From the NCBI GenBank assembly GCA_008704415.1, contig VXIS01000193.1, positions 1 through 64,000 of the forward strand: a DNA stretch of 64,000 bases, written 5' to 3'. The position numbers and the translations under genes are program-made. The notes beneath the pieces are model-generated. The model did no database searches, was not told the DNA's origin, and was given only the letters and a program-made list of their open reading frames with translations. The stretch comes from Sphaerosporella brunnea (taxonomy: Eukaryota > Ascomycota > Pezizomycetes > Pezizales > Pyronemataceae). This document shows positions 1 to 12,351 of this stretch, one piece after another; position 1 is the first letter of the stretch; each line of letters opens with the position of its first letter.

Positions 1-2972
1 TGCGATTCTTAGAGGTCCTCCATTGCAGAATTCCAACACAAAGGATAGAAAGCGATCCAGCAGCACGGACTGTTTTGAAAAACCCAAGAATCATCACCGT
101 GCATATATCAGCTGAACGCCACGCTCGATCAGACCTTCAATCAAGATCGTTCTGTGATTGGCTGGGCGACCCAGATGACGGGTGCTTTAAACCGTTTGTT
201 CTTTCCAGTCACCACCCAACGTGATCCCCGCAGTTCAAATTGAAGGCGGACCTTGAAATGCGATGCAAAGAGAAGAAAAGAGCATATACCCTCCCTCGTC
301 CCCGATCCTTTTGCAGTCATCATCAACAACAACCTATTTCCACTGCAAAGCCATGTTCGCGAACGCAAACAGATGCCGTCACTGCACGCCGACCTCGAAC
401 TGGCCGCCCTACAGCCGACGGATACACGGTGTATTGTCGCCACTGCGGTGGGATAGTTGCGAAAGACTATCGGGTGGCTTTTATGCAGGAAATCATTGAC
501 TGGTATGGGTTTGAAACACGTTAATTTTGTGGGCTGGGAGAGATGATGCTCTTTGTAACCAGTTCTTTTGCTGCCTGAATTGTTAAATCCTACATAACAA
601 GCCATGTACATATCCCACGCACTGAGTAAGCGATTGCTATCGTGTGAGTGGCATCGCCCATAATAGAATTCAAGAACTGCGATCTTGCATAGTTACTGCC
701 ATCTGTACCGCATGTGCCTTATACTAGCACCGACTTGCGAGTGGAAAGCCAAACAAATATGTCCTGCAGTTGGTTTCTAAAACGTTTGCTTGCAGGTAAC
801 TTTTCCTCTTCACTATGCAGCACTCAACAGAACCAACGAAATCGCAGGCCTGCTCATTGGCCGAGTTATGTTGTATGAAAGGGGTGGGTCTTGTACGATA
901 TGGATGTGCAAAATGGGTGCACCGCGCGGCTAGGTTTGGCCGCGGCGCAATGAAAAATGCGTAACTCTGGCTGTGCCTGCCCCTGAGGGTAAAATATACG
1001 GCTTGGGGAAGATGGTAAAAGAAGGCTATTGGATTTTGACTGGGGAGCTATAACTACTTACCTATGTATACATACATGTGGAGCCAGCATTCATCCACCG
1101 TAGATAGATTCAAAAGGCTTACCTCCTCCTCCTCCTCGTACCAAAGCTTCTCACCATCTGCCTTTTTCACTGGAGCATGCTGCCATTTCATTGTTGGTTG
1201 TGCACTCTCTCTCCGGCGCTCTCCCAGAAACTCTCCCCCACCTAACTATCACCAACACGGTCTTTCGCTCACGATTGGTGAAGCGGATGTCCCCCCGCCG
1301 CCGCCTCATAGTACCTTATCACAGCTTCAACGTTGTCATTGTCGCCGCGCCGCTCTAGCTGATATTCCTTGAGGATTTTTTTGATGCTGTTCTTCACCGA
1401 ATCTAGAGGGCTGCTGCTTGCTGCTGGGTAGATGAGAATCCCAACTCACCAAAATCTTTGTAAGGTAGTATGTCTGCGCGACCTGTGTGTGTGTGTGTGT
1501 TGTGATTCGCGGAGCTCGTTGCAGTATATCCACTCAACACCTTGAGGTCGAAGCGCGGTTGAGCACGGCGTTTTTTGCCCGTGGGCCGCCTCATAGGCTC
1601 ACGCCTGGAGGCCACGAGCTGCCCGGAACCACCGAACAACGGCGGTGGACGTCTGCTGGTGGTGGTGCCGCAGCCCTGTATTGATGGCTTGCTTGGTTCT
1701 GCAATACTATGTACTTTCCCTACCTAGGCGAGTACTTTATTCCTTTGCTTTGGCTGCTGGCTTTCTTTCCCTCCGCGGTCAAGGACGGCGACCATCTCGG
1801 TGCTGGGCTTTTTTCGATCTCGGTAAGTCCCCCCAGCCCCCTTTTTGGATATGTTTTTTTCAAATCGTTGAAACGCAGCGGTCAGGACTTGCAGACCATT
1901 CCTTTGTCCGTGCCGCCATTCATGCAAGGACTTGGTACTTTTTTGTGCCCCAGCCGCGGACAATGGACGTACGTCGCGAGGTGTTTATGTGTAACTTTGC
2001 TGTCAGTGAGCTTGTCGGGCGGGCTCTCTGGCAAAAAAAGGTAAGCTGTAGCTTGTCATGATGGATGCGAGCGACCTCGAACCAGAGCCCAAGACTTGCA
2101 TGAACTCCTCCAGGTGGAAAAAAGCTTACACCGCGGCCCAAAGCTTTTCTTCTATATACTTGCCGCAGCTGCAGGTTACATATAGCACTGAGACGATGAT
2201 GGGCACACACACACACCGGTACGTATTGTACTTACTATACTGGTTGTTCCTTCCTGCCTTGCCATGCGCATAGCTAGCTAGACAGTACAACCTCCCGCGG
2301 CGCCTGGTTGTCACGTCTAAACTAAAGTTCCAGAGAGGTGACTTAGTTATACGTATACTTTCCCATTCAGCAAACCCATTAGACAAAAGTGTCATCCTGT
2401 CAGAGTAGTAGACAAACTACTTGTCTGATGTTGCAACTTACTCCGCGCTTAGCTAGATATATATATATATATATATATAGTACCTTCGCGCTTAACATAC
2501 ACACATATCACATCACATCTCGTGGGATATCGGACACCCTTGGTGGTTGGACACCCACCCGTGGCTGTCTACATTCACAGTCAAACTTGTCGTAACGAAG
2601 CCAGCCACCTTTCCTTAGACCCAGCAGTAGTCCTAGGCCTAAGAGGTAGTATAGTCCCTTCACTCATGGCCGCAAGCGGCCGAATACACTATGCTTAAAC
2701 AAACAAAAAACGAACGAAGCCACCAGTTCTTTTTTTTTTCCCGATATAGTTCTACGAATCTGTCATCTTCCAGCTCCACAAGCGTAAAATAAAAGAAAAA
2801 AAGAAAAAAGAAAAAAAGCAAGCCTTCAACTCCAGAAAACCAAGCGTGATATCTCCCACGAACCCCCCCCCCCCAAAACATGCCATATCATTATTTCCTC
2901 GCAACAACAATACCTTTCCTTTCCGTGTCCCGGCCCTTCCCAATCCCCCAAAACCCGTCTCCCCCAGCAAAC
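1..2972. other. Gene-poor left end
   Basis: I see no convincing gene here. Open frames up to about 156 codons exist on both strands, but they overlap each other, lack recognisable domains and show no consistent splice structure. The stretch has simple repeats: a TCC run near 1122-1137, a GT run near 1486-1501, an AT run near 2457-2479, a poly-C tract near 2867-2876, and an A-rich tract near 2785-2818 that could serve the 3' end of the minus-strand gene starting at 3221. It may include the 3' or 5' flank of a gene outside the window. Confidence 0.5.
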
Positions 2973-3221
2973 CTAAACCTCCATCATCTCCCTCCTCTCG
3001 CCGCGCCCGCGCCTGCCATCATCATCATAATCACCATGCTCCCACTCCTCATCATCGTCATCGTAGCTGCCGTCCGAGCCGGCCACAACCCGGCGCGGAT
3101 GCATGCGCCGCGAGTACCAGTGGAACAGCGCAAACATGAAGAGCAGGAAGAACACTCCCGCGATGCTGACGCCGACTATGATGCCCGTGGCTTTGGATTG
3201 GGACGGTGCGTTGGTGCTCAT
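2973..3221 (-). CDS. Small single-pass membrane protein with acidic tail
   Basis: An 82-codon intronless frame with an ATG start (complement of 3219-3221). Residues 1-11 are polar. About residues 12-32 form one strong hydrophobic helix (GIIVGVSIAGVFFLLFMFAL). It is followed by a basic juxtamembrane patch (WYSRRMHPRR) and a tail with a DDDDEE cluster and an RRGRGERR cluster. The positive-inside rule suggests a cytosolic C-terminus. About 245 bp upstream lies a TATA-like element, with a pure CTGA tetranucleotide tract in the presumed 5' leader, so this resembles a real transcription unit. I do not recognise the family. The alternative is a chance frame, but the helix plus basic-stop pattern and the promoter argue against that. 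Confidence 0.6.
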   Translation of the reverse strand: MSTNAPSQSKATGIIVGVSIAGVFFLLFMFALFHWYSRRMHPRRVVAGSDGSYDDDDEEWEHGDYDDDGRRGRGERREMMEV

Positions 3222-3416
3222 TCTGGGTTGGTTTTATCGTGTAATAGTGGTGGTGGTGGTTTGTATCGTGTCGTCGTCGTCGTCGTGGGAGGTTTGGTGT
3301 TTGAGCTTGAGATCTGGAGCTCGCTCGCCGGTGAGAGTAATGATCAAAGGAAAAGAAAAGAAAAAAAAAAAAAGCGAATGTTCTGTTCGTCAATCGTCTC
3401 GTCGTTAACCTCAATC

Positions 3417-3446
3417 CGTCAGTCAGTCAGTCAGTCAGTCAGTCAG
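3417..3446 (-). repeat. CTGA/CAGT tetranucleotide microsatellite in a 5' leader
   Basis: About seven perfect CAGT units on the plus strand (CTGA on the minus strand) lie between the TATA-like element and the start codon of the small membrane protein gene. Such tracts change length easily and here would alter leader length, not protein. Confidence 0.8.
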
Positions 3447-3467
3447 CGCCCCCCAGCAAACTCCCGC

Positions 3468-3476
3468 CTTAAATAG
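3468..3476 (-). promoter_or_regulatory. TATA-like element of the small membrane protein gene
   Basis: The minus strand reads CTATTTAAG, about 245 bp upstream of the ATG at 3221 and just upstream of the CTGA tract. Position and sequence fit a core promoter. No transcription start can be fixed from sequence. Confidence 0.4.
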
Positions 3477-4275
3477 TTTCCTTCCCCTACCCGTGCCCGC
3501 CCCATTCCCAACCTCCCGGGAGGAGGAGGAGGAAGAGGACCACGGAGCGGGGCAGAGCGGGGCGGGCGGGCACAAAGCCAAAAACCCTGGAAGTTAACAA
3601 ATCCCATGTTCACCCCTCCCTCCAAGACACCCCCACAAAAGGAACATGAGAACTATATGTACGTATACCAAGCTTTTGCGATCTCCATCAGGCAGCGATG
3701 GCATCTCATGTCGTTGTACCTCATCGATCTCCATCGCTACACAATCTGGGTAACTCAGGGGTTGTGCAGGCGGTCCAATGGGCGGCAGCCACATGCTGCT
3801 GTCAATGCGGGAGCTAGAAGTATCCTACCGCCCTGCCTTAGCTCTGTACTAGTAGCTTCAGGTTAGGGACTTCCCCCGCGGGGGCCGCAGAGCCGAGACA
3901 TCGCCATTTCGATTCGGGAAGCGGGAAAAAAAGGGGGAAATCGCACGCGATATCGATAGATAATCATCATGTCCAGTAGATCAAGCCTCAAAATTACATA
4001 CGATCTACCAAAAACACAGACACGCAAAGCAAATGCACATACGTTCCAAAAACAAAACTTCTCTCAGAAAAGAAAAAGAAAAAACTCCGTTTATGTAGGA
4101 AATCCCATCCCTTCCATGACATGCACCCCGTCAATCAATCCATCCTTTCAACATGCCACATTTTTTCCTTCTCGCGATGAAGCCGTATTATGAATGCCAG
4201 TAAGTTATGGAACTGTCAAAAAGAAAAATGAAAAAGCATAAGGTAAGGAAATCGCAAAATCACAGCCCATACAGT
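3477..4275. other. Intergenic, 3' flank of the class VII chitin synthase
   Basis: No gene is visible. The stretch has GC-rich and A-rich blocks. It must contain the 3' UTR and poly(A) region of the minus-strand chitin synthase ending at 4276, and upstream promoter sequence of the small minus-strand gene. Confidence 0.5.
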
Positions 4276-7200
4276 TTACATCGGCATATTCGCCAACTCC
4301 GCATCAATCATCCGATCCAAAAACAGCCTGCGCTCGCCCTGGCACTCAGTCTGCAGTCTCTGCTCTACAAGCGCTCTCACTGTAAACGAATTAGCATTTA
4401 TCCTGTACCATCAAGTAACAAGAACGTACCTTGCTTCTTCGTGATGGTTTCCAAATCGACCTCGCGAAGGACATGTCGAATAGTTTCAACAATAGACTCA
4501 TCATCGGGGCCGCCTCCCATCCTCGTAAAGTCAACCTGGCTGACCGGTCGGCTCTGCGGGAATCCCAGAGGGGTAGTAGAGAGGCCACGAGGTGGCGGCG
4601 TGTGAACGCTAAGCAGGTTATCGCTGCTAGGCATACCAGTAGACAGCGGGCCGGGCTTGCCCTGTTGATGCCCGCCGTCCTGCCAATAGTCACCGGTGCT
4701 CATTCCACCCATCGACATCAGGCGCTGGTGCTGGCCCTGGTCAGGAACAGCCGTCATATTAGTGTATGCAGAGTAAGTGGAATGCCTGTTCCCAAGCATT
4801 GCTGGAGACCGAGGGGGCATGTAAGGCTGGCCACCCATGTTCGGAAGCCCTGTGAGAATAGTGGATGCAGGCTTCACGGAGGAATACATCGAGTGCATGT
4901 CGTCCATCTCGTAAGCGTCGTATCCGTTGTCACCAAATTTCTCGGTTCCACCACCGCCGCGGCGTCCAGGCAGCTTGTTTTTTGTGGCGTACTCGTCCCA
5001 GGTTTGCAGAGGGATGCTCTTCGGATCGAAAGGCGGCTCCACGGTGGCAACGATTTTCTTTGCTCCTGTTTCTCCAACGACAATACGTGTGCTACCCCAC
5101 GAGAAATCGTCTTGTGCCCAGAAAGAGTAGATGGGTAGAACGAAGGAGTAGATCGGGAAAGCGATGATGTAGATGATCATCCACCCAACGTGCTGCCACT
5201 GCCGCTTGACGATGAAGATGACAGCTTGCAGACCGTACACACCAGCAATCATTGCCAACGACAGATACGGGAAAGGGCCAGTCTTAGTGGCGATAACGTA
5301 TATGAGATAACCCAAGTAGATGCAGGTGGCAGGAAGAATGATCGTACCTGAAAACCATTAGCAAAGGCGATACGACGGGCAATTGGCATTTGCCTGCACG
5401 TACCGAAGAGATCAAGGAACACGACGAATCTCATCGAAAAGAGACAGAAACCACACATCTCCTCAAGGAACATGAGCTCAGCCAAGTTGTGGACGGTCGA
5501 GTTGATCCAACGACGTCTCTGAGACAGCAAAACGCTCCAGCTTTCGGGTGCAGCAGTCATGGCGTATGCATCGGGCACAAACTTAAAGCTCATGTTGGGG
5601 AAGTGTTTGGTCATCAGTGTGGTTAGGTAACGGTCCTCACCCAAGGACAGCAGGTTCTTTTTGTGCAGCGTGTCGACAATTCCGTCAGAGTATTCATCAA
5701 TGACCTTACTCGATATGATGAGAGGGCGACCTTTATCAGCTGTTCTCAGTCGATACATGCAGAAACTGCGAAAGTTAGCACACCAGCAACAACGATACAG
5801 TAACCATATCCTTACCATCCAGGCAAACAAGTGACGGATCCGAACAAACTCTCAAAGGCCTTGGCAAGGTGGTGGGAAATGTAGTATCTGCCAAGGGTCA
5901 GTGGATGGATTTCCAGAGCGATGTTGTTGACTGAACATACTCATAGACCTGAATCATGGTCCACCAAGAACGCTCCTCGTTTTCAAGACTAGTTTCACCA
6001 CAGATACCTGCAATCTTTGCATCGTGCGCACATGCTGCAACCAACCGGTTTAGGGCATCTTCCTTGACGCTAGTATCAGCGTCGACCATGAGGATATACT
6101 CATATAGCTCCGGATCGACACCGATAATGTTGTTGATCTGATGGAACATCTCGAGTTGCAACGGTGACATGGGAGTACGATGGTGAACCTTGTTCAAGAA
6201 ATCAAGGACAAGAACCTGAGAATCACGCTTTCCACGATTACCGGGCTTCGTAGCCTCAGTTGGCTTGCCGCATTTGACCACGACGATGTAGGGAACAACG
6301 CAGCCCTCATATTCGTACAATCCGGAGTAGACCTTTCCGTAGTTGAGTTGAGCATTGCCTTCACCGACACTCTTAAACGGCAGTGCAGGTGGGTCAACCT
6401 TGGGGTCGACGCCGAGAATCTCAAGCACGATATTGGGCGTAGGTCGGTCATTGCCGCCTCCGACAACCATACCGTCACAGATAACGAACAACAATTTTCT
6501 CTTGTTGTCATAGTTGAGAGCAGTCAATGAGTCCAGTGCCTTGCGCAGTTGATCCTCGCCCTCGGTATATGCTGGGACCTGGCAGATAACGAACTTGTCC
6601 TGCTGCGCCGGACGACGCTTGGTACCGAGCTGGAGAGCTGCCAAAAACTTGACCAGGATGACCGCACACATCATTGCGGCGAAACCGAGGAGAACGTAAC
6701 CACTGGCCTGGCATCTGGGACCGTATCGGAAGTCGACCTTTCCCACATAGAACATGTTTTTCAGACAGCGCATGTTCGGTGCCTTAGTGGTGGAGTTAAT
6801 GTTCTTGTTGTACATGGCGGTGATATCTGACCCAGGGTTTTGCTGGAAGAGATCCTCTAGGCCGCTGTCCAAGAAGCGATACTCAGCAGCATTGTTGAAC
6901 ATCTCAGCCGTGTAAAAGTAATCAGTCAAGTCGAAGACTTCGTCGTTGATGATAGCCCAGGGCTTGTTGTACGCAACTCCCTGCTTCTTGATCTGGTTCT
7001 TGTCCCATACGAGATTTCCAGTCCAGTACTCTTTCATTCTCGGGAGGAACGTTTGAGCGTACCAATCCGGATTGTGCAGAGCGGAGGTGATGAATGGAGT
7101 CTGGCTTCCTGACCAGTGCACAGCAGTGGGAACTGACTGGGCATTAGTGTCGTTGTATTGCAGCTTGAAGGCTTTATCGGTGACGAGTTCAGGACATCCC

Positions 7201-9802
7201 AAATAGAAGAGAGGAGGGAAATACGGGCTGAGGTCTTGCCCAGCGAACTCGAGCATGGCTTCTTTCGTGGTATCTTGGCCGGTAATGTCACTGTGCTGGA
7301 GTGTATAGAAACTCGTAATGTCGTACACTTGACCGTGAATGCTGACCCAGAAATCGTTCTCGCCTTGATGCCTCGCTACATTATTGCGGGACCAAGCTTT
7401 GTCGATATCGGGACACAGCAGTCTCGCAAAAATGACAATCCAGAAAATAATAAGGGCGTTCAAGAAGAAGATCAACCACACAAGAACCAGTTTTTCTCTC
7501 CATGCCATTCGAACGTCCGGGCGTTTCATGCGGCCAATATATCTCAGCATGAAGCTGGGAATCCAGAAAGTCAAGGCCCACACAAAACCGACCCAAAGTT
7601 TTCGAGACGTTGTGACAGGGCGCTCCTCGATGTGAGTTTTTTCGCCGAGTTCAACATCACCGGGGGCGGTGTATTGGTTGGCTTCGTACTGACCGAGAAG
7701 GGTAGGTTGCTCTTCATGGCCTACGGGGGATGGCGAATTACCAGACATCGCGCTCGCCCGGAGAAGATGCTCTCTGGAAGCTGCCTGATCGTATGCCGCG
7801 GCATTCATTGGTGGGAAATAGCCACTTCCGTTTGTGTTGACGGCATATCTAGTGTCCATGGGCATTCCGCCCATGGCGCCCATAGCGCCCAATCCCATCA
7901 TTCCTGGCGCGACACCTGGTTGCTTGATGTCGAGCATGTTTTCCGCCTCCCACCAGCAAGGCTCGCGCATCCACACGCGCTCGTTGCCCACCACGACCTC
8001 ACCGTTGCTCCAGCCGCGCTCGAGCACCCAGCTTTCAACGCCATCTCGTCCACCAGAGCAACCCAATACCGCATATCGTACTGCAAACTCGTCGAAGTCG
8101 AAATCGGCGGTGAAGTCGATTCTCTTATTGCGTCGGTTTGCCCACTCTGGTAACCGCCAAGTTCTCAGTTGCCGGCTCACCGAAGAAGCCGACCAGGGCT
8201 GGCTTTGAGAATGCAAATCATCGGTAGGTAGAACACCGGCTGTGGGACACAGATTTAGGTGGTACCAGGCTCTGCTTGCGGCGAGCAGTTGCGAAACGTC
8301 TAGTCGCACAGTAGCCGGAGATCGGCCGAATTCAGCGGGGAATAAGACCTCTTTGAGGAATCCACCGTCTTCCACCTCTCGACCCGCCTTCTCGATTATT
8401 TGCTCTCTTCGGTCCTGCTCGTACTCGCGTTCTCGACCCATGCCGACCAAGCAGGCAGTCTCGGCGTCGCCCCAAGCCGCCTTCATTTCCCGAACAACAG
8501 TGCTGCTAGCGTTCGGCACGGGGACACCGTCGGTCTTCATTTCAATGTTGAGGCCACTTTCATCGTCGAAAACACCCTTCAAGCAAACGGCTCTTGCTAA
8601 TTTTTCGTTGGGCAACTCCAAAATCGTGATTTGAACGGTGTCACCTTCCTGGCTTCCGTCTGAGTCGGTGGCAGCATCTTTCCGTGCGGCGAAGTCCGCT
8701 ACGATCGCCTCGTTGGCCTTTGTGATGATCCACTCAACAACGAGTTCGTAGACGGTGCCAATAAAATGTTCACGTTCACTGTCGCCCATTCTCTTCGCCA
8801 ATACTTCGGGGTCAACACCGAGGAGACCAGCGACATCGCTACACACTTCATCCACTACCTCTTCATCGACTAAGAGACCGACAGCGTTTCCAAGTTTTAG
8901 GATACCAGCAAGGACTGAAAGCAATCCACGCAGCATGCCACCCTTGATTCCGACGGCCCTCAAGTTGGTTCTCCAGTCTTCCGCCGCGGCGGTATCGTCG
9001 GCGGTAGGGAGGAAATTTGGGAGAGTATAGGTGTTGCTGCGGGCAAGAAGGGTGTACTTGTCTGGACTCTGCAGTCCCAGCCCCTGCCTCTCCGCAGGCG
9101 TCGATACCGCCGACAACAAATAATAGAAAACATCGAAAGCGCGGTAGCCGGGCTCGGCGGGTATGTGAAGAAGACCGTTCTCGACAGCCAAGCCAGCATC
9201 AGAGAGCGAAATATGAGCACCTGAAATTGCGCCGGACAGCGAAATCTGAACAGAGACTGCAAGTCCGCGATGGAATGGTAGGGAGAACGGTGCTTCGGGC
9301 GTGAGGCAATTGGTAAAGGAGTGGATGAGGTTGAGGCAAGTATTCAAGAGGTCGGGCGCGGCTGGAAGGGTTGACAAAACAGGCAGAAGGAGAGACGGCG
9401 ACGGCGAATGCAAAGACCTAGAAACTGGGCGTCAGCAAGGAGAGAGAGAGAACGCTCCAATTACCGGGAATCCCGGCTCGGCACGCCCAAAGCCTGAGGA
9501 TCTTTCACTTACGTCAAGACGATTGTCTGGTCCTCTGCCCGTCGTCGTGCATGCTCCCAGGCTCTCATCCCCAGCTCCTCGTCAAATATCCCTATAAACT
9601 CGCTACCACCTCTGGGAGAACTCGCATTTACCACCACGGACGTGGCAGAGTCTAGGGGATACACAGCGCCGGAGAGATATGCATTATGAAGCGCCGAAAG
9701 CAGCGAGGACGTCGTGAGGGTGCCTGGTTGATTCGATTGCATGCCGCCGTACGGGGCAGCCGAGGTAGTCGAATAAATCGACTGACGATTGGAGAACGAC
9801 AT
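4276..9802 (-). CDS. csmB: Class VII chitin synthase with P-loop-less myosin-like domain
   Basis: The product polymerises UDP-N-acetylglucosamine into chitin at the plasma membrane and hyphal tips. Six exons (9802-9513, 9417-5941, 5887-5816, 5765-5404, 5347-4430, 4379-4276) give 1740 aa. Order: divergent myosin-motor-like domain (about 1-600) with no GESGSGKT P-loop; transmembrane pair; cytochrome-b5-like domain; glycosyltransferase-2 chitin synthase core with EDRYLTT and QRRRW (about 1362-1366); C-terminal membrane helices; Gly/Pro-rich linker; DEK_C-like end. The lack of a P-loop separates class VII from class V. The start is the ATG at 9802; an in-frame TTG 21 bp upstream is not used. All junctions keep frame and splice sites are GT-AG. 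It is head to head with the class V gene, the usual ascomycete arrangement. The symbol follows Aspergillus usage. Confidence 0.95.
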
Positions 9803-12351
9803 TGTAGGAATTACTCTAGGCAATCCAAGCCGTGGGTGGTTGGAAGGCTGTGGCCGTGGTGGTTATACACCGTTCTTCGGGGAGCACACCAAACGGGGTG
9901 GGGGGGGTCGGATTAGCAGTGCAGGTGATAAAATGCTAATATCTAAGCTGGATTGTCCGCGGTCCAGAGTCTTCAAATATTGCGAGAGGAGGGAAGCTTG
10001 GTCAGGTTCAAGGGCAGGGTTGGGGGTTGCTGAGTTGCTGTGAAGCAGAGTGGGTCCCCTTTCAAAGTGAAGAAAGACACAGCAACCAACACACGCCCAA
10101 ACAAATAAATTAGGCAAAGAAGGAAGCGAGCGACAAAAGCGAGATGGGAGCGAACGTCGAGAGTGCGGCAGTAGAGCAAAAAAAGAGGATTGACTCTACG
10201 ACAGCACGAAAGCAGTGTTGTGGAGGCAACACTCTTCTTTCGCGGAAGAGGGACAGGAGAGTTGCGATCAGTCAGTCAGGCAGTGGTGGTGTTGCTGCGT
10301 TACGGGTGGTGGTGTTTTCAGAGAAGTCCGCCAAGCAGCAGAGTCGGATTTGGGTGGTTGTGTCACAGCCAGCCAGCAGCTTTCTTTCTTTTCCTTCCCG
10401 CAGCGGCGCCATTGAGCATCCAAGCAGCATGTCGGCTGCTCACGCTCCCTCCTATTTGCTGGTGCCCCAGGAGCAAGAGCAGCTGCCCGAGTACCATGTT
10501 TGTGCGCGACGATGCCACACACTCTCTGGAGCAGCGCAGGAATGGTTTGGGTCGACGCCCTACCCAGCAGGCGCAACCCCTGGAAAACGGACTGGGACTG
10601 CACCCTATCTCTTGGGACAGGGCATGCGACAAAGCTTTGTTCCTCCAGAATCTCCAGAAAACTCGCTCTTACCACGATATCAATACCGCAAACAAACTTC
10701 CAGCAGTAGTAGTAGGGAAGGGGCAAATGCTGAAGGGACTACCGGCACCTGCTGCAAGTGCGTATGTGTCTGCGCTTTCTGGGCGAAACACAGTTCTGCT
10801 ATATCCGAGATCTCGTGCGTGGCTATAAAAAGCAGCCGATCTCTGTGATGGGTGCCAGTAGCTAGCGTAACTGCATACCTCGGTGAGTATCTACTGAGCA
10901 GGCAGTTTTTTTTTTTTGCGTGCCACCCTTGCGCCGGGGGCGGGAGCTGAAGGCGGCTGAAAAGAAAAATATCGGCTGTTTGCGGTGGTTTGTTTCCCCT
11001 TTGTGGCGACCTCAACCCCTGGAGGGTCCGAGACTGCTCGTGTCACAAAGCAACGAGAGGTGAAAAAACAGCAGACGTGGAAGGAAAAATAAAAAAAAAA
11101 TAAAAAAAATAGAAACGGGTGGGATGCTGCTATATTTAGAGCAGCCGTCCAGATGCTGTGCTGCTGCGGAAGTTTCTCCTGAGCAACGGTCGACATCCGC
11201 TTGCCTCCGGAGACCCTTCCCATGAGGATTATCTTGGGATATGGCATCTACATACCCGTGCCGGCGCGTGCTGGAAGTCTGGGTGGAGCATCCGGAGAAC
11301 CCAGTCAACGCTGTCTGTCCGTCCGTGTGTGCGGAGAAAGGCGGCGGCGGCGACAGCGGTGGTCTCGACGTGGTGTGAGCTGTGCGTAGAGTGCTCGTAG
11401 CGGCGGCAAGCAGAGATCCACCTTTCCAGAACCATCCGCCGCGACCGCCGGGGAAGAAGCGATTGTTCCGGAGTGGCTATCCGCACATGACTGCGGAGGA
11501 AATAGAAATGCGTCGTGAATCGTGATCATCAACAAACCGATGCCAACAGCGATCAGTGGCCCCATTCATCATCACCTCCATCCCCATCCCACCCACAACC
11601 ACCATTCATCATCACCATCGTCCTCCCCTTCCAGCGGGCAGACCAACACGGACCCTGCAAGCGTTTTGATCGGTGGTTTTTAGCGTGAGGGCCCGTGTTC
11701 GCTCTTGCTCAATTCGCTTAGCTTAGCTCCTGTTCGTGTGTCCCTATCTCCTACTGCTGGCGTTGCTGGTGCTTGCGTAGAGTATCTGACCCCTGTCTCG
11801 TCCCCCCCCAGCCAAACCACACCCCATCCGCCTTTCAGGGAAAAAAAAAAGGGCACCAGAGCCGTCTGCATTGTCGTGTCAGTGCCGAGTGCTACTAGAG
11901 TAGAATACCCATCCCATACACGCCTTCCCGGTGATAATCGCCCATCGCCAAACCCTCACTCAACCTTCTTGAACATTTTCTCTCCTGGAGATACTCCCCC
12001 ACGCAAACAAAGTATCTTTGTTGTGTTTTTGGCCTGGCGGGTTGTGTTTGTTTTGCTGCCGAATCCCCCCCCGCTCCCGTCTCCTCACTCGTTCCTGTCC
12101 ATCTCATTCGTTTGTTGCTGTCCCAGAGCATTCCCCTTTCTCCATCTCCGCCCAGTGTTGATCCCGCTTTCCGCCCGCTCGCTGTTCGCCTCGACCCGCC
12201 AACGGATATACCTTCGTTCTTCGCCGGTTAGCTGCTGTCCGCAATACCTTGCAAGCCCATCGACCCGTCGACAGTGTTGTCTGGCATAATCGCGTCTTCG
12301 TTCCTGCCCAGTGTCCGCGAGGGGCGCATCCCCCCCGCCATCACCAGCACT
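9803..12351. promoter_or_regulatory. Shared divergent upstream region of the two motor chitin synthases
   Basis: 2.55 kb separates the two start codons. A plus-strand TATAAAA lies at 10824-10830, far from the class V start, so either the leader is long (and possibly spliced) or another transcript exists. Pyrimidine-rich DNA occupies 11800-12330 before the class V ATG, typical of fungal leaders. Several overlapping frames of 80-230 codons occur but none has coding character. In other ascomycetes these two genes are co-regulated from a common region; that this holds here is inference. Confidence 0.6.

Noticed and set aside
141..611. 156-codon minus-strand frame
   Set aside because: No recognisable domain, no consistent coding composition, overlapped by three plus-strand frames.
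9803..9823. Seven-residue upstream extension of the class VII chitin synthase from a TTG codon
   Set aside because: The ATG at 9802 is a normal start and fits the usual class VII N-terminus.
10144..10848. 234-codon plus-strand frame in the chitin synthase divergent region
   Set aside because: Two other long frames overlap it in the same region, no domain or codon pattern supports it, and it ends at low-complexity sequence; it looks like chance in GC-rich promoter DNA.
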